Numbered from the stretch's first letter, positions 35,757 to 44,539 are shown. The stretch: 64,000 bases of DNA from Brevibacillus brevis (GCF_031583145.1 NZ_CP134050.1:3857501-3921500), one strand, 5' to 3'. A program made the numbers and translations. The notes: a model not told the origin generated them from the sequence alone.

Positions 35757-36029
35757 TTAACAATTGTACTTGGGCTCACTCTCGATGGCATGCAGAAGAG
35801 ATTCTACGGCTTCCGCCGGATAACGGCCTTCCCACGAAGCTTCTTCTACCCGGCCTTCCACCACATACCAAGGACCTTCCAAGCGGTAGGTGAGTCCGGT
35901 CACTTGGTGGTCTTCCCGAAGCAGCTCGGTAAAGAAGGCGGCTGTGTCCCATGCGGAACGGTCGTCCGGCCGCGCATCCGCCACCACCTGAATCTGCAGC
36001 CAGTTGAAGAGGGCGTCTTCTCGTTTCAT
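35757..36029 (-). CDS. Small protein of unknown function
   Basis: Soluble acidic protein of 90 residues (MKREDALFNWLQIQVVADAR, ends ESEPKYNC). No domain recognised. GTGAGGG precedes the ATG and overlaps the end of ylaH, so the two are one transcription unit. It occupies the place of ylaI in B. subtilis but lacks the zinc-ribbon cysteines of YlaI. Its terminator is interrupted by the IS3 element 33 bases downstream. Confidence 0.7.
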   Translation of the reverse strand: MKREDALFNWLQIQVVADARPDDRSAWDTAAFFTELLREDHQVTGLTYRLEGPWYVVEGRVEEASWEGRYPAEAVESLLHAIESEPKYNC

Positions 36030-36039
36030 GCAGGAACCC

Positions 36040-36366
36040 TCACTTTCTTTGGTTTTGCTCCGGCTTCACTCTCAGCTTGACGATGACCAAAATCAGAATG
36101 GCCACCAGCATTGCGCTCTTGACAGGGAGCTGCACATCCAGGATGGCGAATATCAATGCCCCGGCAAACAAAAGAACGTACAATAAGATCGTTTTGAGGA
36201 TGGGCATGCGGATCCGCGTCGCGAAGCCGAGATAGTACACGATGATCAGTTGAACGAATAAGATCCAGGCCCGATTGAGATCGGCCCACATCCGGAAGCT
36301 GTCAAAAGCGGACAGTTGGTCCGGATTGGCGGGAGTATAGGTAGAAGCGAGTTGAATCCAATCCAT
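36040..36366 (-). CDS. ylaH: YlaH-like membrane protein
   Basis: Membrane protein of 108 residues with three hydrophobic segments (WILFVQLIIVYYLGF, ILKTILLYVLLFAGALIFAI, AMLVAILILVIVKL) and a short basic tail. Size and topology match YlaH of Bacillus (about 105 residues), which lies beside typA (ylaG) there; here typA is 3 kb away. The ATG at 36366 follows CAGGAGG; the upstream in-frame extension is unsupported. Function unknown. Confidence 0.8.
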   Translation of the reverse strand: MDWIQLASTYTPANPDQLSAFDSFRMWADLNRAWILFVQLIIVYYLGFATRIRMPILKTILLYVLLFAGALIFAILDVQLPVKSAMLVAILILVIVKLRVKPEQNQRK

Positions 36367-36640
36367 TATGTAAGATTCCTCCTGTTTCGCACGGCTTCCC
36401 GTGCTAGCCGTGGAGCTCTCCCCGGCGCATTCTTTTTTATTTTTCCACAGTTTCTGCGAATGGACGGGTTGTCCACCCTTCTTCCATTCCCTATCCATTT
36501 TACTTTATCAGGTGGCGTAATCCCTGTCAAAAATGGAAATGCGATCTTCTCGGAGCGTCGCAGAGCGCCAATTGCTGGCATGGATCGCAATGGACGTGCT
36601 ATGATAAAGCCAAAGAATGCCAAAAAGGTGGGAATCTCCA

Positions 36641-37120
36641 ATGAGCATTTACGATATCGCTGTGAAAACGATCTCGGGCACGGAACAGACGTTGGCCGAG
36701 TACAAAGGGCATGTGCTCCTGATCGTCAATACTGCCAGCAAATGCGGACTCACACCGCAGTACAAAGGATTGCAGGAGCTGTACGAACGTTACCGGGAAA
36801 AAGGACTGGTCGTCCTGGGCTTCCCGTGCAACCAGTTCGCAGGTCAGGAGCCGGGTAGCGAGGAACAGATTGCCGAGTTCTGCGACCGGAATTATGGCGT
36901 TACCTTCCCGCTGTTCGCCAAAATCGATGTCAACGGTCCCGCTACCCATCCGCTTTACCAGTACTTGAAGGGACATGCGCCTACCGGAAATGGCGAAGAT
37001 ATCGAATGGAATTTCGCCAAATTTTTGGTGGACAAAAACGGCCAGGTCTACAAGCGGATCGATCCGCGAACACAGCCGGAAGAGTTGGCCGCTGACATCG
37101 AAGCCTTGCTGAATACCTGA
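36641..37120 (+). CDS. gpx: Glutathione peroxidase-family peroxidase
   Basis: Thioredoxin-fold peroxidase of 159 residues that reduces hydroperoxides; Cys35 in NTASKCGLT is the peroxidatic residue (cysteine, not selenocysteine). The family marks VLGFPCNQFAGQEPGS and the WNFAKFLVD block supply the active-site Gln and Trp/Asn. In Bacillales the electrons come from thioredoxin, or possibly bacillithiol, not glutathione. The ATG at 36641 follows AAAAGGTGGG. The ~270 bp upstream hold no gene; a TATGAT at about 36599 may be its -10. Confidence 0.93.
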   Translation: MSIYDIAVKTISGTEQTLAEYKGHVLLIVNTASKCGLTPQYKGLQELYERYREKGLVVLGFPCNQFAGQEPGSEEQIAEFCDRNYGVTFPLFAKIDVNGPATHPLYQYLKGHAPTGNGEDIEWNFAKFLVDKNGQVYKRIDPRTQPEELAADIEALLNT

Positions 37121-37130
37121 TCTCCTGATG

Positions 37131-37163
37131 CCACCCCGCAATTGCTGACGGGGTGGTTTTTTT
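37131..37163 (+). terminator. Terminator after gpx
   Basis: Hairpin CCACCCCG / CGGGGTGG followed by TTTTTTT. Confidence 0.92.
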
Positions 37164-37288
37164 ATCCACGCGGAATCCCAAATCCGCGTCATTTGTTGAT
37201 GTGGTACGGCAGGCGACTATACAGGGACAGCGGCTTTTGCGTATGGATAATAGGATATCTGTCGACGAAAAGCAGGGAGGTGTTGACC

Positions 37289-38392
37289 GTGACAGCCAAA
37301 CGACCGGAACTAAACAGACGAAGCAGCTCCCCCTCGTCCCGAAAAACAGGAGGGGCGACCCGACCACATGGCCATATCCGCCCTCTTTTGGATAACGCGG
37401 TAACCGCTGCGAAAGTAGACAGACCCGGAGGGAAGCCAGGCAAATCCATGCGTTCCCCTACAGGGAATCCCAGCATCGGCAATGGCAAAAAAACGCCCAT
37501 CCAGAGCTTGAAAAGAGTAACAGGAGTCCCCTTCAATCGAAATGGCCGCAAGCGCCAAACAGCAATGAGACCACTTTCCACAAAGCCTGCTGCCCCCAAA
37601 CAGACAGATCATGCCCATGTAGCGGGCGGGGAAACCGAAGAGTCGTTCGTTTTGTCTGCGGCCGCGGCTGGCGAATCGCGCCACGAGGGAGAGCGTCAAG
37701 ATCCGACTCCCCCTCTCTTCGACCACAGTCCTCTCATGAACGCAGAAGAATTTCCTCCCCCTGTTCAGAAGCATACTTCCGCTTCACCGGAGTATCTCCT
37801 GCCAACTTCCGAAGCCCCTGCCGCCTATACCAAAAACGACGCGATGATATACCCGCATATCGCTTATGCTTCTAGCCCCAATCGACTGCTGGTGCGAGTG
37901 ACGGTTGTAGAGGAGGTGTGGGAGGTTCAATGGGAGCAGCGGGTTCGAATCAAATGGAGTCGCCCTTGGGCCAGGGTGGACATCGAAGTGCGGATGTCTG
38001 CCACCGAACTTCGCTATGATCAATCAGGATCAACGCTCTGGATAGAAGGCGAGATGATCGTAACGGGGACGGGAACCGCCCTAGGCGATGCTGTCGTGCG
38101 ACATGAGACGGTGCTGCTGCCTTTCTCTGCGACCGTGCTTCGTCCAGCAGCTACCGCTTCCCCTCAAAAAAACGTCCCTCCCCTCTCGCTTCCCCCCTAT
38201 CCAGAAGAAAGATGGGCAGAAGCGGGAGACTGGAAAATGACCTGGCTGTCCAACCCGCTCGCTGCCTGCTCCTCCAACCGGGAGCAAGAAGGGCTCATCC
38301 TTATATGCGGACGTGTGTGGTGGTTTCGCAAACAATTCCTTCCCCTGTCGGGACCCGAGTCCGGGGCACCTCTCTGGACAGCTCGATCCTAA
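37289..38392 (+). CDS. Unknown protein, possible spore-surface component
   Basis: Protein of 367 residues that I do not recognise firmly. Residues ~1-190 are low-complexity and rich in Arg, Ser, Pro, Lys and Thr. A globular beta-rich region follows (RLLVRVTVVEEVWEVQWEQ, then RPWARVDIEVRMSATELRYD) that recalls SPOCS/DUF3794-type strands in spore-coat proteins. I chose the GTG at 37289, eight bases after GGAGG; a TTG at 37283 is too close. No signal peptide. The next gene is a CsxC-like exosporium protein, which fits a sporulation role. Confidence 0.55.
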   Translation: MTAKRPELNRRSSSPSSRKTGGATRPHGHIRPLLDNAVTAAKVDRPGGKPGKSMRSPTGNPSIGNGKKTPIQSLKRVTGVPFNRNGRKRQTAMRPLSTKPAAPKQTDHAHVAGGETEESFVLSAAAAGESRHEGERQDPTPPLFDHSPLMNAEEFPPPVQKHTSASPEYLLPTSEAPAAYTKNDAMIYPHIAYASSPNRLLVRVTVVEEVWEVQWEQRVRIKWSRPWARVDIEVRMSATELRYDQSGSTLWIEGEMIVTGTGTALGDAVVRHETVLLPFSATVLRPAATASPQKNVPPLSLPPYPEERWAEAGDWKMTWLSNPLAACSSNREQEGLILICGRVWWFRKQFLPLSGPESGAPLWTARS

Positions 38393-38493
38393 TTCGATCA
38401 TGCTCTGCTCATCGCCTGATCTCTTGCCCTTTCTCTTCGTGAAAAAGGGCTGTTTACGCTTGTCAATCGCCGCTTCCGCTGAATCGGGCAAGC

Positions 38494-38502
38494 CATATCC
38501 TA
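38494..38502 (+). promoter_or_regulatory. Possible sigma-K -10 box
   Basis: CATATCCTA fits the sigma-K -10 consensus CATAnnnTA and lies 38 bases before the start of the CsxC-like gene. No clear -35 is visible. Confidence 0.4.
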
Positions 38503-38539
38503 TCATGTCAGGATGTAAAGGGAAACAGGAGGAGAATGT

Positions 38540-39394
38540 ATGGGAAACAAAGACCATAGGGAAAACAAAGAAAAAGAGTAGGACAAAGACAGTCGTAAAC
38601 ATAAACACAGGTCTCACAATGACGATGATGACGACGACGACAACCACAAACATGGTTCTCATCACGAGCACGAGCATCAGCAGAAGCCGCCGCAAGAACC
38701 GTCCTGCTTCGTGGAAAATGTCCGCTCGTTCGGAACAGCCAGCAGCGAAGTCCTTTCCCCCAAAACGATCAAAGTGCCGGTGACCTTGGCAGAGCCATCC
38801 GTTATTATCTGCGTGGAAGCGGACGTTCATCTGGAGAAGCCTGCTGTGGAAATCAAGCGGACGTGGAAATCGGTGATTTTGGAACAGTGCGAGCTGGTGC
38901 CCACGTTCAACCCGAAGATGGCGAAATTGTTCGTCAGTGGCCTCATTCGCAAAACCATCGAGTACGCCACAGTCGATCATTATTCCGCTACTGCTGTCTG
39001 CGGCGATATCCGCCATACGACTGCATTGATTCCGTTTGATTTTTGCACCGATCTGACCTTTCCCACAGGGGGACCGTCGCTTCAGCTTGCGCCCGATTTC
39101 ACGTCGTCCGGACAGCTACTCGATCATTCCGGACATGGCCCGCTGCTGACTGCCGCTCTCCACGGGAATCGGCAAGTCTATAATGAGCGGCCGTATTGCC
39201 AACTGCTCTTTTCCGAGTTCACCGAGCTAGATCTGGGCCAAAACGTAAGAAGCGTCAATGGATTTGAACATTCCTTCACGGTCGTGCGTGAGAAAATCGT
39301 ACTTCGCTTGGGGTTGAAAGTGCTGCAAGACCAGCAACTGCCGATCCCGACGCCTCCTCCGCCGCCGCACAAGCCTCCTCACAGCTGCAAATAG
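38540..39394 (+). pseudogene. CsxC-like exosporium protein with in-frame amber codon
   Basis: An ATG at 38540 with a strong AGGAGGAGA site opens a frame whose codon 14 is TAG (38579-38581). The same frame then continues without interruption to 39394, coding a His/Asp-rich stretch (eight Asp in a row, then HKHGSHHEHEH) and a globular domain (TIKVPVTLAEPSVIICVEAD, VEIKRTWKSVILEQCELVP, GDIRHTTALIPFDF). It ends in a Pro-rich CK tail. The globular part resembles CsxC-type spore-surface proteins. Without readthrough only a 13-residue peptide is made; a GTG at 38711 could restart a shorter product but lacks a site. Nonsense mutation, readthrough or sequencing error are all possible. Confidence 0.7.
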
Positions 39395-39431
39395 CCGTTG
39401 GGCGCGGAAACTTGGCAGGCTGCCATGAGAA

Positions 39432-39475
39432 AGCCCGGCTACGCCATGCTTGTTGGCGGAGCCGCGGTTGCCCTA
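39432..39475 (+). repeat. Dispersed ~45-bp repeat, copy 3
   Basis: Plus-strand copy: CCGGCTACGCCATGC, TTGTTGGCGGAGCCGCGG, TTGCCCTA. The arms GGCTACGCC and GGCGGAGCC pair with one mismatch. It lies between the convergent csxC-like gene and typA. Confidence 0.85.
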
Positions 39476-39482
39476 CAAAAAA

Positions 39483-39511
39483 AGCCGTCTCACCTCATCG
39501 GTGAAACGGCT
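39483..39511 (-). terminator. Terminator after typA
   Basis: Reverse-strand stem AGCCGTTTCACC / GGTGAGACGGCT followed by seven T. Confidence 0.9.
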
Positions 39512-39527
39512 TGCTTTGTTTCTTTCC

Positions 39528-41369
39528 TTACGCTTGGGGCTGGGCTTCCCAGCGTTTTTGTTTTTCATAGCGCTCGCGGTCCGATTTGTTCAGATGCTTT
39601 TTGCGCAGTCGTACGGACTGAGGAGTGACTTCGCAAAGCTCGTCGTCGTTCAAATACTCCAAAGCCTCTTCCAGGGTCAACGTACGCGGCGTTTTCATTT
39701 TGACTGTCTCGTCCTTTGTCGCCGAACGAACGTTGGTCGCATGCTTCTCTTTACATACGTTTACCGTCAAGTCGTTGTCGCGGTTGTGCTCGCCAACGAT
39801 CATGCCTTCGTACACTTCTGTACCCGGCGTGATGAACATGATGCCGCGGTCTTCGACGGACATCAGGCCGTACGTCGTAGCCGTACCGGTCTCGTGGGAG
39901 ATGAGCACGCCGGCGTGGCGTCCTCCAACCGCTCCCACTACGAGCGGACGGTAGCTGTCGAAGGAATGGTTCAGGATGCCGTAGCCGCGCGTAATGGTCA
40001 AAAACTCGGTGCGGTAGCCGATCAATCCGCGGGAAGGAATGATGAATTCCAGGCGCACTTGCCCAAACCCGTTGTTGACCATGTTGACCATTTCCGCTTT
40101 GCGCTGCCCCAACGTTTCCATGACCGCGCCCGTATATTCTTCCGGCACATCAATGACCAACAGCTCGGCCGGCTCCATTTTTTGCCCGTCGATCATACGG
40201 ACGATCACTTCCGGCTTGGACACCGCCAGCTCGAAGCCTTCCCGGCGCATATTTTCCACCAGAATCGACAAGTGCAGCTCGCCGCGTCCGGAAACGATGA
40301 ACGCATCGGGCGAATCGGTTTCTTCTACGCGCAGGGACACGTCCGTTTCCAGCTCTGCCATCAACCTGTCGCGCAGCTTGCGGGACGTCACGTGCTTACC
40401 TTCGCGGCCTGCAAACGGGCTGTTGTTCACGAGGAACGTCATTTGCAGGGTCGGCTCGTCGATTTTCAGGAATGGCAACGGATCCGGATGATCCACATCG
40501 CAGACGGTCTCCCCTACGTTGATGTCATCCAGACCTGCGATCGCGACGATATCTCCCGCTTTCGCCGATTTTTGCTCGACGCGCTGCAAGCCGGAGAAGC
40601 CGAACAGCTTCTGGATGCGCATTTTTTTCACGACGCCTTCCCGTGTCGTTACGGATACCATGTCGTTTACGTTCATGGTGCCGCGGTAAATGCGTCCGAT
40701 CCCGATACGGCCGAGGAAGTCGTTGTAGTCAAGCATGGTCACCTGCATTTGCAGCGGGGCGTTTTCATCGGCATCAGGAGCAGGCATATGCTCGATGATC
40801 GCGTCAAACAGCGGGCGCAGATCGCCTTCGAGCTTGTCTGGCTCCAGACCCGCAATCCCTTGCAAACCGGATGCGTACACAATCGGGAAGTCCAGCTGAT
40901 CCTCTGTTGCGTCCAGATCGATGAAGAGATCGTACACCTCGTTGATCACTTCTTGCGGACGGGCATTTTCACGATCGACCTTGTTGACGACGACGATCGG
41001 GGTCACTTTTGCTTCCAATGCTTTCTTGAGGACAAAGCGCGTCTGCGGCATGCATCCCTCAAAGGCGTCGACGATCAACAGCACGCCATCCACCATGCTC
41101 ATGATCCGCTCCACCTCACCGCCAAAGTCGGCGTGGCCAGGCGTATCCAAAATGTTGATGGTGTATTCGTTGTATTTGACCGATGTGGTTTTTGCCAGAA
41201 TGGTGATTCCGCGCTCCCGCTCCAGGTCGTTGGAGTCCATCATTCTCTCCTCTACCTGCTGATTGCTGCGGAATGTGCCCGATTGAATGAGCAGTTTGTC
41301 AACCAGCGTCGTTTTTCCGTGGTCAACGTGGGCAATAATGGCGATGTTGCGTATATCAAGACGCTTCAT
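39528..41369 (-). CDS. typA: Ribosome-associated GTPase TypA/BipA
   Basis: Translational GTPase of 613 residues, involved in 50S subunit assembly and stress or cold adaptation. G-domain motifs: IAHVDHGKTTLVDKLL (P loop), the switch region with RERGITILAKT, DTPGHADFGGEV and NKVDRENARP. EF-G-like domains follow, then the BipA-specific C-terminal domain. The length is standard. B. subtilis calls this ylaG; ylaH and ylaJ homologues are nearby. The ATG follows GGAGG. Confidence 0.97.
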   Translation of the reverse strand: MKRLDIRNIAIIAHVDHGKTTLVDKLLIQSGTFRSNQQVEERMMDSNDLERERGITILAKTTSVKYNEYTINILDTPGHADFGGEVERIMSMVDGVLLIVDAFEGCMPQTRFVLKKALEAKVTPIVVVNKVDRENARPQEVINEVYDLFIDLDATEDQLDFPIVYASGLQGIAGLEPDKLEGDLRPLFDAIIEHMPAPDADENAPLQMQVTMLDYNDFLGRIGIGRIYRGTMNVNDMVSVTTREGVVKKMRIQKLFGFSGLQRVEQKSAKAGDIVAIAGLDDINVGETVCDVDHPDPLPFLKIDEPTLQMTFLVNNSPFAGREGKHVTSRKLRDRLMAELETDVSLRVEETDSPDAFIVSGRGELHLSILVENMRREGFELAVSKPEVIVRMIDGQKMEPAELLVIDVPEEYTGAVMETLGQRKAEMVNMVNNGFGQVRLEFIIPSRGLIGYRTEFLTITRGYGILNHSFDSYRPLVVGAVGGRHAGVLISHETGTATTYGLMSVEDRGIMFITPGTEVYEGMIVGEHNRDNDLTVNVCKEKHATNVRSATKDETVKMKTPRTLTLEEALEYLNDDELCEVTPQSVRLRKKHLNKSDRERYEKQKRWEAQPQA

Positions 41370-41507
41370 GTGAACCTCCTCTGTTATGCGTATCTTCCAT
41401 ATTAACAGTTCGTGAAACGCGGCACAATGGGGAGTTTTTTACGGGAATCCCTTCCTGATTACGTGACGCCAGGAACGTCATACTAACAAAAAGGAGGTGT
41501 GTTCCCC

Positions 41508-42164
41508 ATGAAATCAAAATGGCCGATTGCCCTCGCAGGCGTAATGGCGCTGTCATCGCTGGCTGGTTGCGCCAGCTCCAGTGCAGGGCCGCAAAACACT
41601 CCACACACGCAAAATGCTGCTGTGCCAAATGCGACGTCCGATATGCGAAACAGTATGGCTCATGACCCCAACGCGTATACGCGGGGAACCTATGCGCATA
41701 CGCAAGGTACCAATGCCTTTTCGCCAGGGACGCACGCCTATCATTACCGAAACGGATTTACGGCGACAGGTTTCAACCAAAACCTCGCGGAGCGGCTTAC
41801 GCGCGTAGCCGATGACGTCCCAGGAGTAGATCGGGCGACAGTGGTCGTACACGGTAACGATGCCGTGATTGGCATTCGCATCCGGGACAATCTTGCGCCA
41901 GCTCAAAAATCCATCGTGGAACAGCAAGTTCATTCGGCAGCCAGGGCCGTTTCTCCCGCCATGAACATTCGGGTCACGGGCGATCCCGCCATGTTTGCGC
42001 GGATCCGCCAGTTAAACTCCTCCATCTATAACGAAGCATCGTATCGGACACGCGACGGCCACCATTCGGGAACCACCATCGCCCAAGATACTGCCAATGC
42101 CGTGACAGACTTTGGCATTTTGCTCAAAGACATGGGCCGCACCGTCACAGCCCCGTTTCGATAA
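41508..42164 (+). CDS. YhcN/YlaJ-family sporulation lipoprotein (second copy)
   Basis: Lipoprotein of 218 residues: lipobox in LSSLAGCASS, a linker with three related ARTRGTYAHTQ-like segments rich in Tyr, Thr and His (including THAYHYRNG), then the YhcN/YlaJ domain (RLTRVADDVPGVDRATVVVHG and NDAVIGIRI). The ATG at 41508 follows AAAGGAGGTG; a GTG at 41499 overlaps the site. It is a paralogue of the protein at 28716. Divergent from typA. Confidence 0.87.
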   Translation: MKSKWPIALAGVMALSSLAGCASSSAGPQNTPHTQNAAVPNATSDMRNSMAHDPNAYTRGTYAHTQGTNAFSPGTHAYHYRNGFTATGFNQNLAERLTRVADDVPGVDRATVVVHGNDAVIGIRIRDNLAPAQKSIVEQQVHSAARAVSPAMNIRVTGDPAMFARIRQLNSSIYNEASYRTRDGHHSGTTIAQDTANAVTDFGILLKDMGRTVTAPFR

Positions 42165-42176
42165 TCTCTCACGTAA

Positions 42177-42205
42177 AAGAGGTGCGGAACCACTCCGCAC
42201 CTCTT
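42177..42205. terminator. Bidirectional terminator between the YhcN/YlaJ gene and speH
   Basis: Long stem AAGAGGTGCGGA / CTCCGCACCTCTT with a short loop between convergent genes. Confidence 0.85.
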
Positions 42206-42221
42206 GAATACTTCCTCGTTA

Positions 42222-42626
42222 TTACTTGTTAACCAGTTGCGCTGCCTTGATTTCAGGCTCAACTACTTGCAGTTCACCAGTACCGCGAACGAGTTTCTTC
42301 GCGTAGGTTTTTTCCGGCTTCAGCACGGATACCAAGTAATCGATAGCGACTTGCGGATCAACCGTCTCACCGCACGTGTAGCAATCCAGAGCAGCGAATC
42401 CACGCTCAGGATACGTATGAATGGACAGGTGGCTTTCCGAGAGAAGAACCAGAACGGTAGCACCTTGAGGAGAAAATTGCTTTGCTTGCACGCTCAGTAC
42501 CGTAGCACCGCAAGCCTCAGCAGCTTCAATCATTTCTTTTTTCAAAAATTCTGCGTCGTTCAACAAGTCAAACTGAACTCCCCATGTGTCAACAGCAACG
42601 TGTCTTCCGAAAGTCGAGTATTCCAT
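42222..42626 (-). CDS. speH: S-adenosylmethionine decarboxylase proenzyme
   Basis: Pyruvoyl enzyme of 134 residues that decarboxylates SAM to supply aminopropyl groups for spermidine. Autocleavage is expected before Ser65 in SESHLSIH, with His70 and Cys85 (in DCYTCG) in the places of the catalytic His68 and Cys83 of the Thermotoga enzyme. The ATG at 42626 follows AAGGGGGAA. A structured leader precedes it. No spermidine synthase gene is adjacent; speA lies 5 kb away. Confidence 0.95.
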   Translation of the reverse strand: MEYSTFGRHVAVDTWGVQFDLLNDAEFLKKEMIEAAEACGATVLSVQAKQFSPQGATVLVLLSESHLSIHTYPERGFAALDCYTCGETVDPQVAIDYLVSVLKPEKTYAKKLVRGTGELQVVEPEIKAAQLVNK

Positions 42627-42669
42627 CTTTCGGTTCCCCCTTCCTAGCAAGTGTAATGTTAAACATCGC

Positions 42670-42744
42670 TAGGACCTGCGTCATTCACTAACGGGGGCGG
42701 TTTCCCTCTTGTTATCCACCCTTTAAAGTGAATCCTGGTTCCTA
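42670..42744 (-). promoter_or_regulatory. Structured leader of speH, candidate cis-regulatory RNA
   Basis: On the transcribed strand three nested stems form: TAGGA(A)CC with GGTCCTA, ATTCACT with AGTGAAT, and GGGTGG with CCGCCC. The U-G pair of the third stem exists only on this strand. The fold lies between the speH promoter and its ribosome binding site. No known riboswitch class was recognised. Confidence 0.55.
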
Positions 42745-42765
42745 ATCCTGTTTCCAACGAAAACA

Positions 42766-42795
42766 ACAATACCATGCTTCTGCCTACTTTGACAA
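42766..42795 (-). promoter_or_regulatory. Probable speH promoter
   Basis: Reverse-strand TTGTCA, 18 bases, TATTGT, placed ~140 bases before the speH start, leaving room for the structured leader. Confidence 0.55.
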
Positions 42796-42873
42796 TACCC
42801 TTTTCGTAAAAAATATAGGAAATTAGAAAACCGGGCTCTGCCAAGCTTTTGCGCGTTTTCTGGTTCCCGCAAA

Positions 42874-42898
42874 TAAAAAAACGGGCGCCTGGGCACCC
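42874..42898 (-). terminator. Terminator of the gene at 42907
   Basis: Reverse-strand hairpin GGGTGC / GCGCCC followed by GTTTTTTT. Confidence 0.8.
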
Positions 42899-42906
42899 AT
42901 TTACTT

Positions 42907-43503
42907 TTACACTTCCAGTTCAAACAGACGTTTCGATAAAGCGGCTAATCGGCTATCAATTGCAGAGAGTTTTCCAGGGGCATTGCTTCTTGCCCAATTT
43001 CGCAGATCCAGCCATCGGTCCGTCTCTTGATATAGGGACTCAATCTCCCGCTCGCCGCCGTCTTGCTGGAACAAGGACTCCAGTTCGCCGGCCACGTTCG
43101 CTGAGTTGTTTTCAAAGATGGACGTTTCCTCGTCGCCGGACATTTCGTGAATGCTCACGACCGATCCCTGATCATAATGGTATACGACCGTGAAGCCATC
43201 GTAAATCCGGTGGACAATTCCGTAGCCTCGGAACGTTTTCATCGCTTTTCGCATGGCATTCGCCAATTGTCGATCCTGGATGAGATACGAACTGTCGCAC
43301 GAATAGCGATTTCCAGACCGCAGAAAACTCAGTTGAATTTCGCCGCTTTTGTCTGTCAGAATCACGTCACGATCACCATTGTCACAAACTTTGACATCGA
43401 CTGAAATGTGTTCATTGGTGAAGAGCGAGACGAATTGGTTCAGCTCTTCTTCACTCACGGTAAAATAGGCCTTGGCGTAGTTAGTCGCTAAACGCTGTGC
43501 CAT
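42907..43503 (-). CDS. Conserved-looking unknown protein
   Basis: Soluble protein of 198 residues (MAQRLATNYAKAYFTVSEEE). It has an alternating beta-rich middle (VKVCDNGDRDVILTDKSGEIQ, VVYHYDQGSVVSIHEM) and a helical C-terminus. No motif I can tie to a family. GAGGAG precedes the ATG. It has its own ~200-nt leader with a TATAAT box and ends at its own terminator, upstream of speH on the same strand. Confidence 0.7.
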   Translation of the reverse strand: MAQRLATNYAKAYFTVSEEELNQFVSLFTNEHISVDVKVCDNGDRDVILTDKSGEIQLSFLRSGNRYSCDSSYLIQDRQLANAMRKAMKTFRGYGIVHRIYDGFTVVYHYDQGSVVSIHEMSGDEETSIFENNSANVAGELESLFQQDGGEREIESLYQETDRWLDLRNWARSNAPGKLSAIDSRLAALSKRLFELEV

Positions 43504-43707
43504 AATATCTCCTCAATTCTTTTGGTTTGCATGGGCCAATTTCGACCTAACAATCATCCGAATAGAAGGAGTTACGCTAAGTGTCAACGAAGGAACGCTG
43601 TAGAACCTGGCCTTGCCCCGCGAATCGAAAATCGATTTGGGTAATGAAGGCGGATCACCTACTTTTTGTATTTACGAAAAAAACCAACCTTGACATCTCC
43701 CATTATA
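43504..43707 (-). other. Long leader of the gene at 43503
   Basis: The 346-bp gap to the DUF4446 gene holds a perfect TATAAT at 43702-43707 (weak -35) and then ~190 nt of leader. Small hairpins seen on the transcribed strand are GGTG-ATC-CGCC, AATCGA-TTT-TCGATT and GGTC-GAAATT-GGCC; the first and third use U-G pairs that exist only on this strand. No known element recognised. Confidence 0.4.
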
Positions 43708-43849
43708 CAACAGGCGACCTGAAAAGTCTTGAGTGAAAAGGTGATGAATTTTCGCAAAAAAGCTGAATTTGTGCGTTCAGCCGCCGAAAAACGAAAAGAA
43801 CTCTCTGATTCATCCATATGCTTACCATTTCTGTGAAATGCGAAATGGT

Positions 43850-44356
43850 TTATGCGCCTACCGGAGGGTTCATGGCCTTCTTGATGGCGGCCTGCTCTTC
43901 TTCGGACAAGTGGTACGGGGATTGGCCGGCTTCCAACGGTTTTGCGTACACGCGGGATTCTTCACGCCCGAAGATGCTCGTGATGACGACGCCATTCTGG
44001 GCTTCATCTACAATCGCCAGTGAAAAGCTGAGATCAGATCCGACGTCCCCAAACGCGTTGTAGCGGATGATAGCCACATTCCCACACTGGGAAGCTATAC
44101 GCTGGGATAGACGATTGATCATGAACTGCTGGTCGCTGTGCATCTTTTTGACTTCATCCACCTGATCCAGCAATCGATGCATCCCTTCTTCCAGATTCGC
44201 TCCACCTGCTCCGGTCATTAACCTGTTGATTGATTTGCGCATCCGGCTGACTCTGAGCGATTGCATGATGCAGATGAAAAGCAACACGACATTCAATACG
44301 AGGACAGCCAGGAGCAGGATTCCCGCATTCGGGAGTTGTGATAGGAATGGTTCCAT
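43850..44356 (-). CDS. DUF4446-family protein
   Basis: Protein of 168 residues with one N-terminal membrane anchor (AGILLLAVLVLNVVLLFICI), a coiled region (residues ~45-90) and a C-terminal beta domain with GNVAIIRYNAFGDVGSDLSFSLAIVD, the hallmark of DUF4446. Function unknown. I chose the ATG at 44356. In other Bacillales this family often lies near chromosome-partition genes; none are seen here. Confidence 0.8.
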   Translation of the reverse strand: MEPFLSQLPNAGILLLAVLVLNVVLLFICIMQSLRVSRMRKSINRLMTGAGGANLEEGMHRLLDQVDEVKKMHSDQQFMINRLSQRIASQCGNVAIIRYNAFGDVGSDLSFSLAIVDEAQNGVVITSIFGREESRVYAKPLEAGQSPYHLSEEEQAAIKKAMNPPVGA

Positions 44357-44539
44357 GAAACGTTTTCTTCCTTTCTGGTGCATAGGGTGCCAAAATCCTT
44401 TTCTATTGTAACTCCGCTTCGCCCGTCATTCAAACATAGTCTGCCGAAATTCGCGATTTGTAAGCGCGTTTCTCCCTCGATCTGCCATGGAACAGACAGG
44501 AGATGCCATGCAAGCTCTTTTTAGAGCAGGACGAAACCA

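Noticed and set aside
38711-39394. CsxC-like gene starting at the GTG at 38711
   Set aside because: It lacks a ribosome site, and the homologous-looking His/Asp-rich N-terminus lies upstream in the same frame.
39450-41405. Plus-strand open frame of 651 codons
   Set aside because: Antisense to typA and without any recognisable domain or start site.
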